Source: an uncultured Verrucomicrobiae bacterium | GTDB taxonomy: Bacteria; Verrucomicrobiota; Verrucomicrobiia; Limisphaerales; AAA164-E04 | Direction: 5' to 3' | Length of the DNA stretch: 64,000 nucleotides | Assembly: GCA_951813855.1 (NCBI GenBank) | Contig: OX638380.1 | Location: forward strand, 3,426,876 to 3,490,875 | In this document: in pieces, positions 55,003 through 64,000 of the stretch | Numbering within the stretch: the stretch's first letter is position 1 | Layout of the letters: each line of letters starts with the position of its first letter | Program-made: the position numbers and the translations under genes | The notes under the pieces: model-generated | What the model was told of the DNA's origin: nothing | Seen by the model: only the letters and a program-made list of their open reading frames with translations | Database searches by the model: none

Positions 55003-56461
55003 AAGCGTTTGGAAAGCCTGTTGAGGCTCATTAGCTATAATGGGTTTTCGTTTCGAAAGCAGGGAATGCGCCCTTCTCCTGCCCCAGCCCTAAGGCAGAC
55101 CGGGGCTGACGTTAAGAGGAAGTTCTTCAGATTTCAATCCGATAGTATTCCCGGCCATGATTGCTTGGGTGAGTTAGAACGGCTGAAACTCGGGCGACCA
55201 CGGTCGAGGTGCGGGACCGGGAAGATGGGGGGAATTCGGTCGTTTCATCGATGGCGAGCATCACTGGGAAGAATTCGGTGTCAGGGGAAAAGCCGTCGAT
55301 TTCCGGAAGGCTCGGATTGGGGGCGTCGCGTTTTTCAAGTTAACCTATTCGACCGGTGCTTCGACAGTTGGACTGAGACTCGGGACGCCGATATTCCGAT
55401 CAGTCGCCCATTATCGACTTGATTCGTTGCCACGGTTTACGGGTAGATCCGGTCTCTTACTCGTCGAAAGCGGCTATCGTCAAACGAACCGGAAAACCGG
55501 ATTGATCTGACTCGCCTATCTTTTCCGATCAGGTTCGAATCTGGGGCGGAACAAGTGCCGAGGATCCGCGATTTCAACGAAGTGCAACGGTCTTGTTCGG
55601 AATAGTGGGGTAACGGCCCTTCACCGACAACGAGCAACCGGACCACAAGATCTCGGGAAGCGAGTATTACTGAGCCGTGTCAGGAGGATTCATTCGGGAA
55701 GCGAAGTCGCATGATCTATCGCGGATATTTAGGAGATGGTCTCAGGTGCGACGAAACGCCGCTCGCTTGAGGGGGTGGTTTATTTTCGGGGCCGCCAATG
55801 CAGCTTGGTGAATAGACCCTGTCTACGGGAGGCGGATGGATCTTTACGGGGTCGTTACCCAGGACAAGGGGAGGGGTTATCCTAGTTGCTGCCAGAGAAA
55901 CGAACGCCTCGCCGTTAGAGGAATAGCGGTGAAGCTGAATGGCTGGATCCAAAACGGGATTTCAAATCATAATGGCGTCAGACGACTTATTCAGCTGAAG
56001 CCCTCGTCTGACGTTTGATACGGAGAGAGGAAAAACCGGATTTCAATTTCGGTCCAGTGACGAGAATCCAGGCAAAAACCGGCCAGGGAACGGCCATTCG
56101 CCGAGAGGATTTCTTCCGCAGTATTATCCTAAGGGCGTGATTGACGGAGGCAAATCCATATTTGGCTTTACAATAATGAACGGCAAGGAATAGGATCGTT
56201 CCATTGCTCCGTGGCCCTGGGAACCGTGAAGTTCGAAAATTTTGGATTTGCGGGCCAATTGAGCCGAAACGAGCCTAATGGGACGACGAATGGTAGCGAC
56301 GATTCGGATTTGGGACATTACATTTTGTCGAAATGAATTGGCTCATAATGGTTGACTGGCGAAAGAAGTGGGAATTTCGTTGGACTGAGAACGGAATTGA
56401 TCTAAAGTTAGACACAATGGATGATTTCGGACATTGGTTGAGTTAATGGGGAGCGCGCTTT
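55003..56461. other. Long intergenic region, no supported gene
   Basis: About 1,460 bases. The composition falls from GC-rich to AT-rich toward the restriction genes. Several short open frames on both strands have no recognisable motif. One inverted repeat lies at 55976-56013. No tRNA or other RNA gene was recognised. Confidence 0.4.
55976..56013. repeat. 10-bp inverted repeat
   Basis: CGTCAGACGA and its exact reverse complement are separated by 18 bases in the long intergenic region. No T-tract follows, so its role is open. Confidence 0.4.
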
Positions 56462-57400
56462 ATGCCAATTCGTGATTTTGAGTCTTTAATGCTACCGACT
56501 CTTCAGGCACTTGCCGATGGGGAAGAGGCACGTGTCGTCGATATTCGTACAAGGGTCGCAGATGCCGAGAATCTGACGCCTGAAGAATTAAAGGAAAAAA
56601 CACCTAGTGGTATAAATACGGTGTTTGGATCGAGGATTAGTTGGGCGTTGACATATATGAATCGAGCTGGTTTGGTGCAAAAAAAATCTCGGGGCGTTAA
56701 CAGATTGGATAATGAAGGTCAACGGTTACTGAGTCAAGGGATTTCGATAATAGATATCAAAAAGCTTGGCACTTATCCCAAATTTGCCGAATGGCGAAAG
56801 GCTGAAAGAAATAGATCGTCGAAGGATAAAGGCACGATTGAACCGATCTCCGAAGTTGATACGTCAAAGGAGACTCCCGAAGAAACATTAGTCCGAAGTT
56901 ACGGAGAAATGCGCTCTATGCTAGAGACTGATCTATTTGATCGAGTTCTTAAGTCCGATCCTTCGTTTTTCGAACAGATAGTTGTCGACCTGCTTATTGC
57001 AATGGGTTATGGCGGGGGCGACACAGATAGAGGGAAAGTGACGGGGAAAACTGGTGATGGAGGCATAGACGGCACGATCCAGGAAGATTCGCTAGGTTTG
57101 GACGTGGTTTATATTCAAGCCAAAAAATATGCTGAGAATAACACGGTAAGTGAAGGCGATCTTCGAAATTTTGCAGGAGCTATCGATGCAAGCGGAACGA
57201 CTAAAGGAGTATTCGTCACTACTTCCAGTTTTACGAAATCGGCAAAGTCATTCGTTTCAAAAAGTCCCAAGCGAATAAGATTGATTGATGGTAAGGAATT
57301 GGCCAGTCTCATGGTGCAGCATAATGTGGGAGTGCGAACCCGAGAACAATATGATATTAAGAGAATAGATCTGGATTATTTCGATCAAGATAACGAATAG
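56462..57400 (+). CDS. Mrr-like restriction endonuclease, upstream of the MmeI-type gene
   Basis: 312 residues. The N-terminal Mrr_N winged helix (MPIRDFESLMLPTLQALAD, RISWALTYMNRAGLVQKK) is followed by a charged linker and the catalytic domain: SFFEQIVVDLLIAMGYGGG, KTGDGGIDGTI (catalytic Asp), VVYIQAKKYAENNTVSEGDL (Q-x-K) and TTKGVFVTTSSFTKSAKSF. It is complete and the stop lies three bases before the start of the MmeI-type gene, so the two form an operon. It differs from the Mrr protein at 41640-42482 in sequence and linker. The AT-rich composition agrees with the neighbouring restriction gene. In this context it may act as a separate methyl-dependent nuclease next to a restriction-modification enzyme. 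Confidence 0.9.
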   Translation: MPIRDFESLMLPTLQALADGEEARVVDIRTRVADAENLTPEELKEKTPSGINTVFGSRISWALTYMNRAGLVQKKSRGVNRLDNEGQRLLSQGISIIDIKKLGTYPKFAEWRKAERNRSSKDKGTIEPISEVDTSKETPEETLVRSYGEMRSMLETDLFDRVLKSDPSFFEQIVVDLLIAMGYGGGDTDRGKVTGKTGDGGIDGTIQEDSLGLDVVYIQAKKYAENNTVSEGDLRNFAGAIDASGTTKGVFVTTSSFTKSAKSFVSKSPKRIRLIDGKELASLMVQHNVGVRTREQYDIKRIDLDYFDQDNE

Positions 57401-57403
57401 CTT

Positions 57404-58032
57404 ATGCGACTTACCTGGAATGAAATTCGAGCCAGGGCCGCCCGTTTCGCCAAGGATTGGCAAGACGCAGCCTTGGAGAAGGGAGAGACCCAGAGCTTTT
57501 ACAATGATTTTTTCAAGGTTTTCGGAGTGAATCGTCGAAGTGTCGCTCGTTTCGAAGCCCAAGTTGCAAAACTAAATAATAACCCCGGATACATTGATTT
57601 GTTTTGGCCGGGTGTTTTAATCGTTGAACAGAAAAGCGCCGGACGGGATTTAAAAATCGCATTCGAACAAGCTCAAGAATATTCCAAGGTGCTTTCAAAG
57701 CGTGAACAACCACGTTATATATTGGTAAGCGATTTTCAAACTTTCGAGCTTTATGATCTCGACGAAAATGATGATGTCAAATTCAAACTTGCAGATTTAC
57801 CTGCTAATGTCGAATCGTTTGGATTTATTCTTGGGGTGCAACGACGAGTGTTTCGAGATCAGGATCCGGTCAATATCGAAGCGGCCGAATTAATCGGACG
57901 CTTGTACGATGAGTTAGCGGAATCGGGGCAAAGTAAATTCGAATTGGAACGGTTTTTAGTACGAATCGTGTTTTGTATGTTTGCGGACGACACCGGGGTG
58001 TTCGAACCGAGAGACATTTTTCTGGATTACTT
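57404..58032 (+). pseudogene. MmeI-type restriction-methylation enzyme, 5' part (split by IS)
   Basis: The first 209 codons of an MmeI-family enzyme (MRLTWNEIRARAARFAKDW). The N-terminal nuclease domain has RGETQSFYNDFF-like ETQSFYNDFFKVFGV, then YIDLFWPGVLIVEQKSAGRD, in which the D and E-Q-K residues form a PD-(D/E)XK site. QEYSKVLSKREQPRYILVSD and FQTFELYDLDE are also typical. The helical spacer ends in CMFADDTGVFEPRDIFLDYL, where ISNCY copy 2 has inserted (duplication ACTT, 58029-58032). After the insertion the frame runs on into the element and stops at 58148-58150, adding 39 foreign residues. Joining 58032 to 61931 restores the protein exactly. Confidence 0.9.
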
Positions 58033-58161
58033 AGTGTCTGGTTCAAAAGGGACAATTTTCAATAAATCCTGCATTTCAAGCGGTTTTTTTGTAACATTTT
58101 GTTCGATTTATTTGTCTAACATTCGAGTCGGAACTTTGATTTTTACCTGAAAAATGGACTT

Positions 58162-58205
58162 TCAGCGTCCTTGAGACCAATCGTCAGCATCTTTGAGACT
58201 AATCT
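58162..58205 (+). repeat. Two 22-bp imperfect direct repeats upstream of the ISNCY transposase, copy 2
   Basis: TCAGCGTCCTTGAGACCAAT and TCAGCATCTTTGAGACTAAT, followed by short spacers, lie directly before the transposase start. The same pair exists in copy 1 at 36669-36712. Confidence 0.6.
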
Positions 58206-58217
58206 TCGATTTCTAAC

Positions 58218-59645
58218 ATGAGAATCTTCAGAACCACTCAACCCGCATTTCAACCAGTACCCTTCGAGGAAATTAAGTTCGACCCCACGCAACGTGATGG
58301 CGTCGTTCGAATCTTGATTGGGCTACAGAGTGTTTATGGTAACGAATCATTATGGCTCCAGATACAGCAGCTGCTGGAAAATCATTTTCAACAGTTCGGC
58401 GACCAAGGATTCGGTCGTCCGGGCATGAGTGCTTGGACGATTCTAGTTCTGGCTCTCATCAAACACAGTTTAAGATGCAATTACGATCTTTTGCTAACCC
58501 TCGCTAATTATCATAAGCAGTTGCGATTTGTCTTAGGCCATGGTGATTTCGAACCGGGGGGAGAATATAAACGAACCACCGTGATTCAAAACGTCAATCT
58601 CTTGACTCCCGAATTGATTGAGGAAATCAACTTGCTGATCGTCAAGCATGGTCAGCAGGTTGCGGGGCATCAAGAAGGAGACCAACTCAAAACGCGTTGC
58701 GATTCGTTCGTGGTGGAAACGGATGTCCATTATCCCACCGATCTCAATTTGCTCTATGATTGCATTCGAACTCTGATTCGTGAATGCAAAAAACGGAACC
58801 TGAAGGGGTGGAGGCAAAGTCACCATTGGCTGAAGAAGATTCGGAAATTGTTTTTTTCCGTTCGCACCGCTCAGCTGGCGAACCGCCGTCACGACAAGGT
58901 CCAGGCTTATCTGAAGGCCTGCGACCAAATCCTGGAGCGAGCCAGTGCGTCGTGGGATCGGCTGAGGGAGAAAAAGAAGATCAAGGCGAAAAAACACCAG
59001 CAAATCCAAGGTTTTTTGAAATTCGGTCGTCTCTTGTCGCGTCAAGCGGATCGGCGAATTCTACAAGGAGAAACCATTCCGGCGGACGAAAAGATCTATT
59101 CCGTATTCGAACCTCATACGCGGTGGATCCAGAAAGGAAAGGCAGGCAAACCGGTAGAACTCGGGGTGCCCGTTTGCATCGTGGAAGATCAACACCAATT
59201 TGTTTTGACTTATCGGGTCATGTGGCAAGAAGAGGATGTGCACGTGGCCATCCCGATCCTCGAGGAGACCAAAAAACTATTTCCAGACTTGTTCAGTTGC
59301 AGTTTCGACAAAGGGTTTCATAATCCACTTAATCAGGAGAAACTCCGTGAGATGGTTCCAGAAGTAACCTTGCCTAAAAAAGGGAAACTTACCAAAAAGG
59401 AGCAAGAACGCGAGACTACCGAGGCTTTCAAAATCGCCCGGAAGCAACATCCCGCTGTCGAATCAGCCATCAACCATTTGGAACACCGAGGCCTCAATCG
59501 AGTCTACTCCTACGGCTCAGACGGATTCAAACGCACCGTAGCTCTAGCCGTTCTCTGCGCCAATTGTTGTCGCCTTGGCAGCCTCGTTCGAAACAAGGAG
59601 CTGCAGCGTCTCTCCAAGCCATTGGTTCGTCCGAAAGCGGCTTAA
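58218..59645 (+). CDS. ISNCY (IS1202-like) family transposase, copy 2
   Basis: 475 residues, nearly the same as the protein encoded at 35229-36656 but on the opposite strand; differences are Leu for Pro in the AWTILVLALIK segment, Lys for Gln, Gln for Arg, Phe for Cys and Ile for Thr. All blocks of the family and the candidate catalytic acids (in CDSFVVETDVHYPTDL, SFDKGFHNP and ESAINHLEHRGL) are kept. The gene is intact although the element is split after its stop codon. Both transposases may therefore still be made. Confidence 0.9.
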   Translation: MRIFRTTQPAFQPVPFEEIKFDPTQRDGVVRILIGLQSVYGNESLWLQIQQLLENHFQQFGDQGFGRPGMSAWTILVLALIKHSLRCNYDLLLTLANYHKQLRFVLGHGDFEPGGEYKRTTVIQNVNLLTPELIEEINLLIVKHGQQVAGHQEGDQLKTRCDSFVVETDVHYPTDLNLLYDCIRTLIRECKKRNLKGWRQSHHWLKKIRKLFFSVRTAQLANRRHDKVQAYLKACDQILERASASWDRLREKKKIKAKKHQQIQGFLKFGRLLSRQADRRILQGETIPADEKIYSVFEPHTRWIQKGKAGKPVELGVPVCIVEDQHQFVLTYRVMWQEEDVHVAIPILEETKKLFPDLFSCSFDKGFHNPLNQEKLREMVPEVTLPKKGKLTKKEQERETTEAFKIARKQHPAVESAINHLEHRGLNRVYSYGSDGFKRTVALAVLCANCCRLGSLVRNKELQRLSKPLVRPKAA

Positions 59646-59683
59646 CTAAATCGCCAAATCAATGTCAAGAATGGGAGGGGTGC

Positions 59684-61773
59684 AGCAATTCCCACTGAAG
59701 AAGAAAATCCAGTAAAAACAAGGGTTTTCTCGATCTGGTTTTCGCGCTGCTTTTTTCAAATATTTTCAGCATTTCTTCCAAAACTATGCTACATTAATGG
59801 TGGTTTCGTTGTAATCGCTGTTTTTTCGTATCTTTTCCTGACCAAAACGTGATTTGACGCTTTTTGGCCCTGGATCTGGTGCCATAATTCGTCTTAACCT
59901 GTTCTCCCGACGTATTTTTCGGCCAGAAAAGCCCTCCGAGAGGATCTCGAGTTGTTCTCGAACTCAGGAGTCTGCGATCTGCCGGGATCTCAGCGTCAGT
60001 CCCATGTTTTGATTCCGTTCGACGTGCCGACCGGCCTGATCCGTCGTGGAACAAGCCGATCCTCACAACCAATCAACGAAAGGTTTTCCTTGGTGAAATT
60101 CCGCAAAAAATTACTTAAACCCAATATCCTCGGGAGGATTTGGGGGTGTTTTCGCCTCGTTCCACGCCCCTGCCGCAAAAGCAGGTACGAGGTCACCGAC
60201 CATTTGATGAGCGCGTTTGTGGCGTTGCAGCAGAAATTTTCATCGTTACTGGGCTTTGACGAAGCCACTCGAAGTCGGAAACGAAAGGGTATGAGCCGAA
60301 GAACCCGGGCTAACTTGCGCAAACTGTATCGTATCAAACGAGTGCCTTCTGATTCGGGATTACGCAAATTCCTGGATCGGATCAATCCCATTCATCTTCG
60401 ATCCGCGTTCCTGGAACTGTTTCGGATGTTACAACGAAACGGAGTGTTGAAGCGATATTGGTGGGAAGACAAGCATTATCTCGTGTCGATAGACGGCACC
60501 GGGGTTTTCTCTTCCAACCATCTTCACTGTGAACACTGCTGTCAAAAACAACACGAAAACGGTGCGATCACCTATTACCATCAAGCCGTGGGAGCCGCCG
60601 TGGTTCATCCGGACCAGTCGGAGGTTATTCCGCTAGCGCCAGAGCCGATCAGCAAGCAATTAATCGGTTCGGAAGCCGACCCGGAGGTGGGCCCGAAGGA
60701 CGAGGAACTCACCGACTTTCCATACCGGTATACGGACCGTTACCGGTGGGAAAGCAGCAATAAATGGCTCATCAACGATTGCGAGAGCCGAGCCATCCGG
60801 CGGTTGGTCACCAGACTTCATCGGGAACATCCCCGCCTGAAGATCGTCGTATTGGCCGATGGGCTTCATTCCAACGCCACGTTTATCAAGCTCCTGAAAC
60901 GGTATCGAATGTCCTTTATCATCGTCGCCAGACCAAGCAATCACGAACATTTATTCGAGCTATTTGTGAAAGCGGATGAGACCGGTGAATCCCACCGGCT
61001 CGTATGCTGGGACAAAGCTGGCGTTAAGTATACGTACATCTGGGTGAATCAACAGCCGCTGAACCAAGCTAATCCCGAGCTTAAAATTAATTTTTTATGG
61101 TGCGAAATCGAAGCTCCGGGTGAAAAGCCAGCGATTTTTTCTTGGGTCACTGATTGGGAAATTAATGACTCCAACGTTCAAAAAATAGCGCAGGCCGGTC
61201 GCAGCCGGTGGCAAATCGAGGATACTTTTAATAGTTTGAAAAATCGCGGGTACCAGTTGGAGCATAATTATGGCCACGGAAAAGAACATCTCTCCACGGT
61301 TTTTCTGTTTTTGATGATGCTGGCGGTGCTGGTAGATCAAATGGAACTGATCGCTTGTACTCTCTTTAAACGGGCGCCTCAGATGATCGGATCGCTCCAG
61401 GAAGTCTGGATTGAAATCAGATGCCATCTTCGCATGCATTGTCTCACGGATTGGAACCATCTCTACCAGTTACTCGTGTATGGGATGCTCGACTTCGTGC
61501 CTAAACCTGCCGCCCCCACCTAGTCGGCGATATTCTGACCGAGATCGCTAGTCGGCGACCTCAAAAAAAAACTCGATTTAGATCGAGCTAGGAGTGGTGC
61601 GTTCTGAGCTCGTTCGTCGGTCGGGCGAAACGCAAAATAAATCACCTGGTCAAGGGAAAAAACGAAATTTCATCTGAAATCAGGCTTGAAAATCCGCTTT
61701 TCGACCGTATTTAACATATTTACAAATAATTTTTTCACAATTACAATTTGGCCTGACTTCAGTGGGAATTGCT
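59684..61773 (+). mobile_element. IS4-like insertion sequence nested in ISNCY copy 2
   Basis: 2,090 bp with perfect 17-bp terminal inverted repeats AGCAATTCCCACTGAAG and an 11-bp target duplication GGGAGGGGTGC at 59673-59683 and 61774-61784. The uninterrupted target can be seen at copy 1 (35194-35204 on the complementary strand), which confirms both ends. An 11-bp duplication fits IS4-type elements. About 400 bases before and 250 bases after the transposase gene hold no other gene. Confidence 0.95.
60093..61523 (+). CDS. IS4-type DDE transposase of the nested element
   Basis: 476 residues from the GTG at 60093 (VKFRKKLLKPNILGRIWGCF), with AAGG nine bases upstream; a TTG at 59952 in the same frame would add 47 residues not expected in the family. 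Recognisable blocks: LMSAFVALQQKFSSLLGFDE, YRIKRVPSDSGLRKFLDRI, HYLVSIDGTGVFSSNHLHCE (first Asp), NGAITYYHQAVGAAVVHPDQ, KIVVLADGLHSNATFIKLL (second Asp) and AGRSRWQIEDTFNSLKNRGY (Glu). All catalytic acids are present. LEHNYGHGKEHLSTVFLFLM is a typical C-terminal block. The protein and its element ends look intact. Confidence 0.85.
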   Translation: MKFRKKLLKPNILGRIWGCFRLVPRPCRKSRYEVTDHLMSAFVALQQKFSSLLGFDEATRSRKRKGMSRRTRANLRKLYRIKRVPSDSGLRKFLDRINPIHLRSAFLELFRMLQRNGVLKRYWWEDKHYLVSIDGTGVFSSNHLHCEHCCQKQHENGAITYYHQAVGAAVVHPDQSEVIPLAPEPISKQLIGSEADPEVGPKDEELTDFPYRYTDRYRWESSNKWLINDCESRAIRRLVTRLHREHPRLKIVVLADGLHSNATFIKLLKRYRMSFIIVARPSNHEHLFELFVKADETGESHRLVCWDKAGVKYTYIWVNQQPLNQANPELKINFLWCEIEAPGEKPAIFSWVTDWEINDSNVQKIAQAGRSRWQIEDTFNSLKNRGYQLEHNYGHGKEHLSTVFLFLMMLAVLVDQMELIACTLFKRAPQMIGSLQEVWIEIRCHLRMHCLTDWNHLYQLLVYGMLDFVPKPAAPT

Positions 61774-61930
61774 GGGAGGGGTGCGTCTTGAATTCTGTAA
61801 AAGATCAAAAAAAATACAATTTAAGATAAATATGTCGATTTAACCACTTATTTCGATCTAATTTGAAATTATTTTTTTAGTTTTTAAAGAAATCAACTAT
61901 GGATTTTGACTTTTGGACTAGACACTACTT

Positions 61931-64000
61931 AGAAGAGCGCACCAAAAAGGATGGAACAGATTTGGGCCCGTTGCTCATGTCTCTGTTCGATGTGCTTAAT
62001 ACTCCAGAAAGCCATCGCGTAAAATATTTAGACGATGAATTAGCTCGTTTTCCTTATGTTGACGGTGATTTATTCCAAGATAAAAGATCAGAATTTTCTA
62101 GATTTACTGCAAAAATGCGCGAATATATGTTGAACGCATGCCGGTTCGATTGGTCGAGTATCTCACCCGCGATTTTCGGAGCGCTCTTTCAGTCTGTAAT
62201 GAACCCGAAAGAACGACGGGAACAGGGTGCTCACTATACGACTGAAAAAAATATTCTTAAAGTGATCGAACCTCTTTTTATGGACGATCTACACGCTGAG
62301 TTTAATCGAATAGCAGTTTTTCGGGGTCGAGGCCGATTAGCTTCGCTTCGAAAGTTTCAAGCGAAGTTAGGCAACTTAACCTTCTTGGATCCTGCCTGCG
62401 GGTGTGGAAATTTTTTGATTATTGCTTACCGTGAACTGAGAATGCTGGAGATTGAGGTGATTAAAGAGATTAGATTAGCGACTTCCTCTACCAAACAAAC
62501 CGTTTTTGATACCACGTGGCAATCGGTAGTGGATGTCGATCAATTTTATGGAATTGAAATCGGCGAATTCCCCGTTCGGATCGCAGAAACCGCTTTGTGG
62601 ATGATGGACCATATTATGAATAATGTTTTGAGTTTGGAATTCGGCCAATCTTACGTTCGAATTCCTCTTGAGAAATCTCCTCATATCGTACAGGGCGACG
62701 CACTGGAAACAGCTTGGTCAGATTTATTGCCTTCTAATGATTTTTCGTTTATTTTAGGAAATCCACCATTTGTGGGAGCAAAATATCAAAATGAATTGCA
62801 ACGCACGCAAGTTCGTGAAATAGCTAACGTCGGGAATAACGGAGGCACCCTTGATTATGTGGCAGCTTGGTTAATTAAAGCTGGAAAATATATTAACGGG
62901 TCCCGAACTCGAACTCGAATTGGTTTCGTTACTACGAACTCGATTACTCAGGGAGAACAGGTCGCGCAACTTTGGCCGGTATTATTCGAGCGTTATAATT
63001 TGGAACTCTCCTTTGCTCATCGAACTTTTGCCTGGGGTTCGGATGCGCGGGGCAAGGCGCGAGTTCATGTCGTGATAGTTGGACTTGAATCCCGTAAGCA
63101 GGTTCGAAATCAAAAACGTCTTTTTAATTATTCCGATCCCAACGGTGATCCTGAAGAGACTCGGCATACCGCATTATCACCTTACCTGTTCGATGCCGGA
63201 AAACTGGCTGACCCTAATTTAGTTGTAAAAGAAGAAAACACTCCCATAAATACTATGAAAAAGCTGATTATCGGTTCCAAACCAATTGACGGTGGAAATT
63301 ATATTTTTGATGAAAAGGAACGCATGGCATTTTTAAATTCAGAACCGGAAGCGATCGATTTGCTTCGTCCCTATATCGGTTCCCACGAATATTTACATGA
63401 AAGTAAACGGTGGATACTAGCTTTGCATGACGTACCTGCCGGTGTTTTAGCTCGGTTGCCACACGTAAAGAAACGGATTTCCGCTGTTCAAACCTATCGT
63501 AAGTCTAGTAAAAGCGTCTCGACTCGACAACTTTCCTCGACCCCTAGCCTTTATCATGTTAATGTGTTACCCGCTAAACCATTTTTGGTAATTCCCAAGG
63601 TATCTTCGGAGCGAAGAGAGTATGTGCCTATTGGTTGGTTGGAACCGCCTGTTATTCCCAGTGATTTATTATTTGTTCTTCAAAATGCTACTCTGGAAGA
63701 TTTTGCCCTGTTAACTTCAGCTATGCATATGTCGTGGTTGCGTTATGTCGGTTGAAGACTTGAAAGTCGTTACCGTTACTCGATTGGCTTGGTTTACAAT
63801 ACCTTTCCCTTGCCTCCCAATAATCCCGATTTATCTAAATTGAAACCAAAGGCCCAAGCAGTCCTTGAGGCCCGAGCCGTACACGCTAGTTCCACTCTCG
63901 CTGATCTTTACAACCCGGTTTTGATGCCGCCTAACTTACGCCGGGCTCATCAAGCGCTTGATCGGGTGGTAGATAAACTTTATCGGGGCAACGGTTTTGG
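61931..64000 (+). pseudogene. MmeI-type restriction-methylation enzyme, 3' part, with an in-frame TGA; runs off the window
   Basis: Continues the protein started at 57404: LEERTKKDGTDLGPLLMSLF, FDWSSISPAIFGALFQSVMN, GAHYTTEKNILKVIEPLF, the SAM motif LDPACGCGNFLIIAYREL, FILGNPPFVGAKYQ (catalytic NPPF) and IGFVTTNSITQGEQVAQLWP, then the target-recognition domain. At 63753-63755 a TGA follows SAMHMSWLRYVG, yet the same frame goes on as RLESRYRYSIGLVYNTFPLP, AQAVLEARA and TLADLYNPVLMPPNLRRAHQ to the edge, the normal C-terminus of the family. The family usually has Gly here, so a GGA-to-TGA change is likely. An internal ATG at 61899 in the element end could start a 618-residue piece with the methylase domain but without the nuclease. 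Confidence 0.9.

Larger units (their letters stand above)
58033..61926 (+). mobile_element. ISNCY/IS1202-like insertion sequence, copy 2, interrupted by an IS4-like element
   Basis: Ends AGTGTCTGGTTCAAAAG on the left and, as reverse complement, AGTGTCTAGTCCAAAAG on the right; the 4-bp duplication ACTT is at 58029-58032 and 61927-61930. Taking out the IS4-like element and its 11-bp duplication leaves 1,793 bp, within three bases of copy 1. It interrupts the MmeI-type gene. Its transposase is intact, because the second insertion hit the noncoding stretch after the stop codon. Confidence 0.95.

Noticed and set aside
55534..55553. GGTTCGAATCT, similar to a tRNA T-arm
   Set aside because: No cloverleaf partner arms or acceptor stem could be placed around it.
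63753..63755. TGA read as an amino acid
   Set aside because: Other genes in the window end in TGA (for example the vWA gene, mpl and gatB), so TGA is a normal stop; a nonsense change in a pseudogene is the simpler reading.

Overview
The window looks like a chromosomal piece of a Verrucomicrobiota-type (PVC superphylum) bacterium. This is inferred from the gene families, not from a marker gene. Evidence: a multidomain PVC-type membrane-bound dehydrogenase ending in a cytochrome c domain, a secreted one-cysteine sulfatase, a vWA/amidotransferase-like membrane protein, an Mpl/GatB pair, a PPi-type phosphofructokinase and an UxaA-family dehydratase. The core genes are GC-rich. They are interrupted by AT-rich accessory blocks full of restriction-type genes and insertion sequences. 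No rRNA, tRNA or CRISPR array was recognised.

Layout. 1-2935: two convergent C-terminal pieces of Eco57I-type methyltransferases and a tyrosine recombinase. 2983-11171: core genes (PVC dehydrogenase; vWA protein coupled to a C13-type protease). 11288-15522: AT-rich DUF4365 gene pair, a decayed IS66 transposase, an intact HigA antitoxin next to a HigB toxin stump joined to an IS256 stump. 15926-29500: core genes (lipoprotein phosphatase, coiled-coil repeat protein, UxaA, HemB, FAH-family enzyme, PFP, UppP, methyltransferase, Nif3, DUF554). 29682-36864: AT-rich HATPase-nuclease gene, then a Tn5-like element whose transposase carries a DruA-like (DUF4338) N-terminus and which contains ISNCY/IS1202-like copy 1. 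37143-49628: core genes (S4 protein, Dabb protein, a two-gene ExbB/ExbD- or MotA/MotB-like membrane pair, an Mrr nuclease, RCC1 protein, MOSC protein, sulfatase, Mpl, GatB). 49885-54045: a sulfite dehydrogenase operon (gcvH-sorA-sorB) whose last gene is cut by an IS66 element. 54286-55002: flavin reductase. 56462-64000: an Mrr-like nuclease followed by an MmeI-type restriction-methylation gene, split by ISNCY copy 2, which is itself split by an IS4-like element.

Four insertion sequences can be delimited to the base from terminal repeats and target duplications (IS66 8 bp; ISNCY copies 4 bp each; IS4-like 11 bp), and a fifth (Tn5-like, 8-9 bp) nearly so. Removing them computationally restores the reading frames of sorB and the MmeI-type gene. 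Several genome-defence type genes here are broken, so the window records repeated gain and decay of defence genes.

The best candidates for undescribed biology are the coupled ExbBD/MotAB-like pair at 38277-41524, whose D-bearing TM subunit carries a long coiled coil and a trypsin-like-looking terminal domain; the ATGA-coupled DUF4365 pair at 11288-12921; the HATPase-PD-(D/E)XK gene at 29682-31679 with a truncated operon partner; and the DruA-Tn5 fusion transposase.
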